From assembly GCA_024277695.1 (NCBI GenBank), contig JAJRUR010000089.1, positions 1-6,296 on the forward strand: 6,296 bases of DNA, in the 5' to 3' direction. This document shows, piece by piece, positions 5,719 to 6,296 of this stretch. The stretch is from Bacteroidota bacterium. GTDB lineage: Bacteria; Bacteroidota; Bacteroidia; Chitinophagales; Saprospiraceae. The translations under genes and the position numbers were made by a program. The notes below the pieces were generated by a model. It searched no databases, was not told where the DNA came from, and saw only the letters and a list, made by a program, of their open reading frames with translations. Numbering within the stretch: the first letter of the stretch is position 1; each line of letters begins with the position of its first letter.

Positions 5719-6296
5719 ATGCAATACTTCTCAGACATCAAGCGTCTTTGGCGATTTTACCAATCAGCCGATACAGCTTACCAATTACATTCTCCGTATC
5801 TATATGCACTATGGGAGTCTATGCAATACTATCCTGCTAAGTGCGATACAGACGCACGCCATGCATACACACAGATAGAGGCTCGTCGAAGACAACTCTT
5901 AAGATCCAAAGAAGTGATCAGTATAACCGACCTAGGAGCCGGTAGTAAAGTAACTAAAGTACAAAAAAGGAAGATAAGAGATATTGCCCGCAGTAGCTTA
6001 TCTCCACCAAAGCAATGCTTGATGATGGCTGGATTGGTACAATATCTAGCTCCATCAAAAATTATCGAACTCGGGAGTAGTTTAGGTATATCTACGGCAT
6101 ACCTATCCATGGCTGCCCCACGAGCTCAGATCATCAGTATCGAAGGTGATCCTCAGATATATCGCTATGCTGAGCACAGTCTTGAGATTACAGACAGTAA
6201 GAATATTGATATGCGTCTAGGATCTTTTGAAGTAGAACTCCCTAGAGCACTCTCAGACTTACAGGGCATTGATCTGGCATTTATTGATGGCAATCA
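5719..6296 (+). CDS. Class I SAM-dependent methyltransferase, 3' end cut by the window edge
   Basis: The frame is open from ATG 5719 to the edge: 192 full codons plus two bases of the next. The stop lies outside. Seen: an N-terminal helical part with YQLHSPYLYALWE (21-33), a DLGAGSK segment (71-77) followed by a basic stretch KVQKRKIRDIA (80-90), then the Rossmann-type SAM site IIELGSSLGISTAYLS (115-130, motif I), the acidic end of strand 2 in IISIEGDP (138-145, Glu142) and IDLAFIDGN (184-192), which resembles the fold's Asp-rich strand 4 as in O-methyltransferases and probably continues with His. The LHSP...DLGAGS...ELGxSLGIST order resembles a conserved Bacteroidota methyltransferase family of unknown substrate. 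The substrate cannot be told from the sequence. The ATG at 5821 (residue 35) would lose the LHSP motif and is less likely. The gene begins 33 bp after the helicase and probably has its own promoter. Confidence 0.85.
   Translation, partial: MQYFSDIKRLWRFYQSADTAYQLHSPYLYALWESMQYYPAKCDTDARHAYTQIEARRRQLLRSKEVISITDLGAGSKVTKVQKRKIRDIARSSLSPPKQCLMMAGLVQYLAPSKIIELGSSLGISTAYLSMAAPRAQIISIEGDPQIYRYAEHSLEITDSKNIDMRLGSFEVELPRALSDLQGIDLAFIDGN

Noticed and set aside
5829..6110. Antisense open frame of 93 codons opposite the methyltransferase
   Set aside because: The plus-strand frame carries clear SAM-binding motifs through the same bases; the minus-strand product resembles nothing.

Overview
The window looks like an ordinary, moderately AT-rich chromosomal stretch from a member of the Bacteroidota. 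Four things point there. Upstream of two genes sits the Bacteroidota-type -7 promoter box TAnnTTTG. Starts have A-rich leaders rather than clear Shine-Dalgarno sites. A secreted peptidase ends in what looks like a type IX secretion (T9SS) type A sorting domain. The RecF/DUF721 pair and the methyltransferase resemble Bacteroidota families. I cannot name the genus from the sequence.

Layout. On the minus strand, recF (237-1334, apparently a TTG start) overlaps by 17 bp a short DUF721 (DciA-like) gene that runs off the left edge. The two form a small DNA-replication/repair operon. A 143-bp divergent intergenic region (1335-1477) separates it from four plus-strand genes. These are pdhA (E1-alpha of pyruvate dehydrogenase, 1478-2506), a secreted M23 metallopeptidase with an Ig-like region and a T9SS tail (2583-3776), a DEAD-box RNA helicase with a C-terminal RRM-like DbpA domain (3946-5685), and the first 192 codons of a class I SAM-dependent methyltransferase (5719 to the right edge).

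How the genes relate. RecF loads the RecA/RecFOR machinery at gaps, and DUF721 proteins include the DciA helicase loaders, so the minus-strand pair makes biological sense together. The plus-strand genes look functionally unrelated: central carbon metabolism, cell-wall/extracellular peptidase, RNA remodelling and a methyl transfer. pdhA and the methyltransferase each have their own promoter box. E1-beta and E2/E3 of the pyruvate dehydrogenase complex are not next to pdhA and must lie elsewhere if the complex is present.

I found no RNA genes, mobile elements, CRISPR arrays, integration sites or defence systems. No convincing undescribed system is visible. The points worth a second look are small: a predicted near-leaderless methyltransferase mRNA, a tiny ORF stop-start coupled to the helicase, a nine-A run near the helicase 3' end, the TTG start of recF, and the recF-DUF721 overlap.
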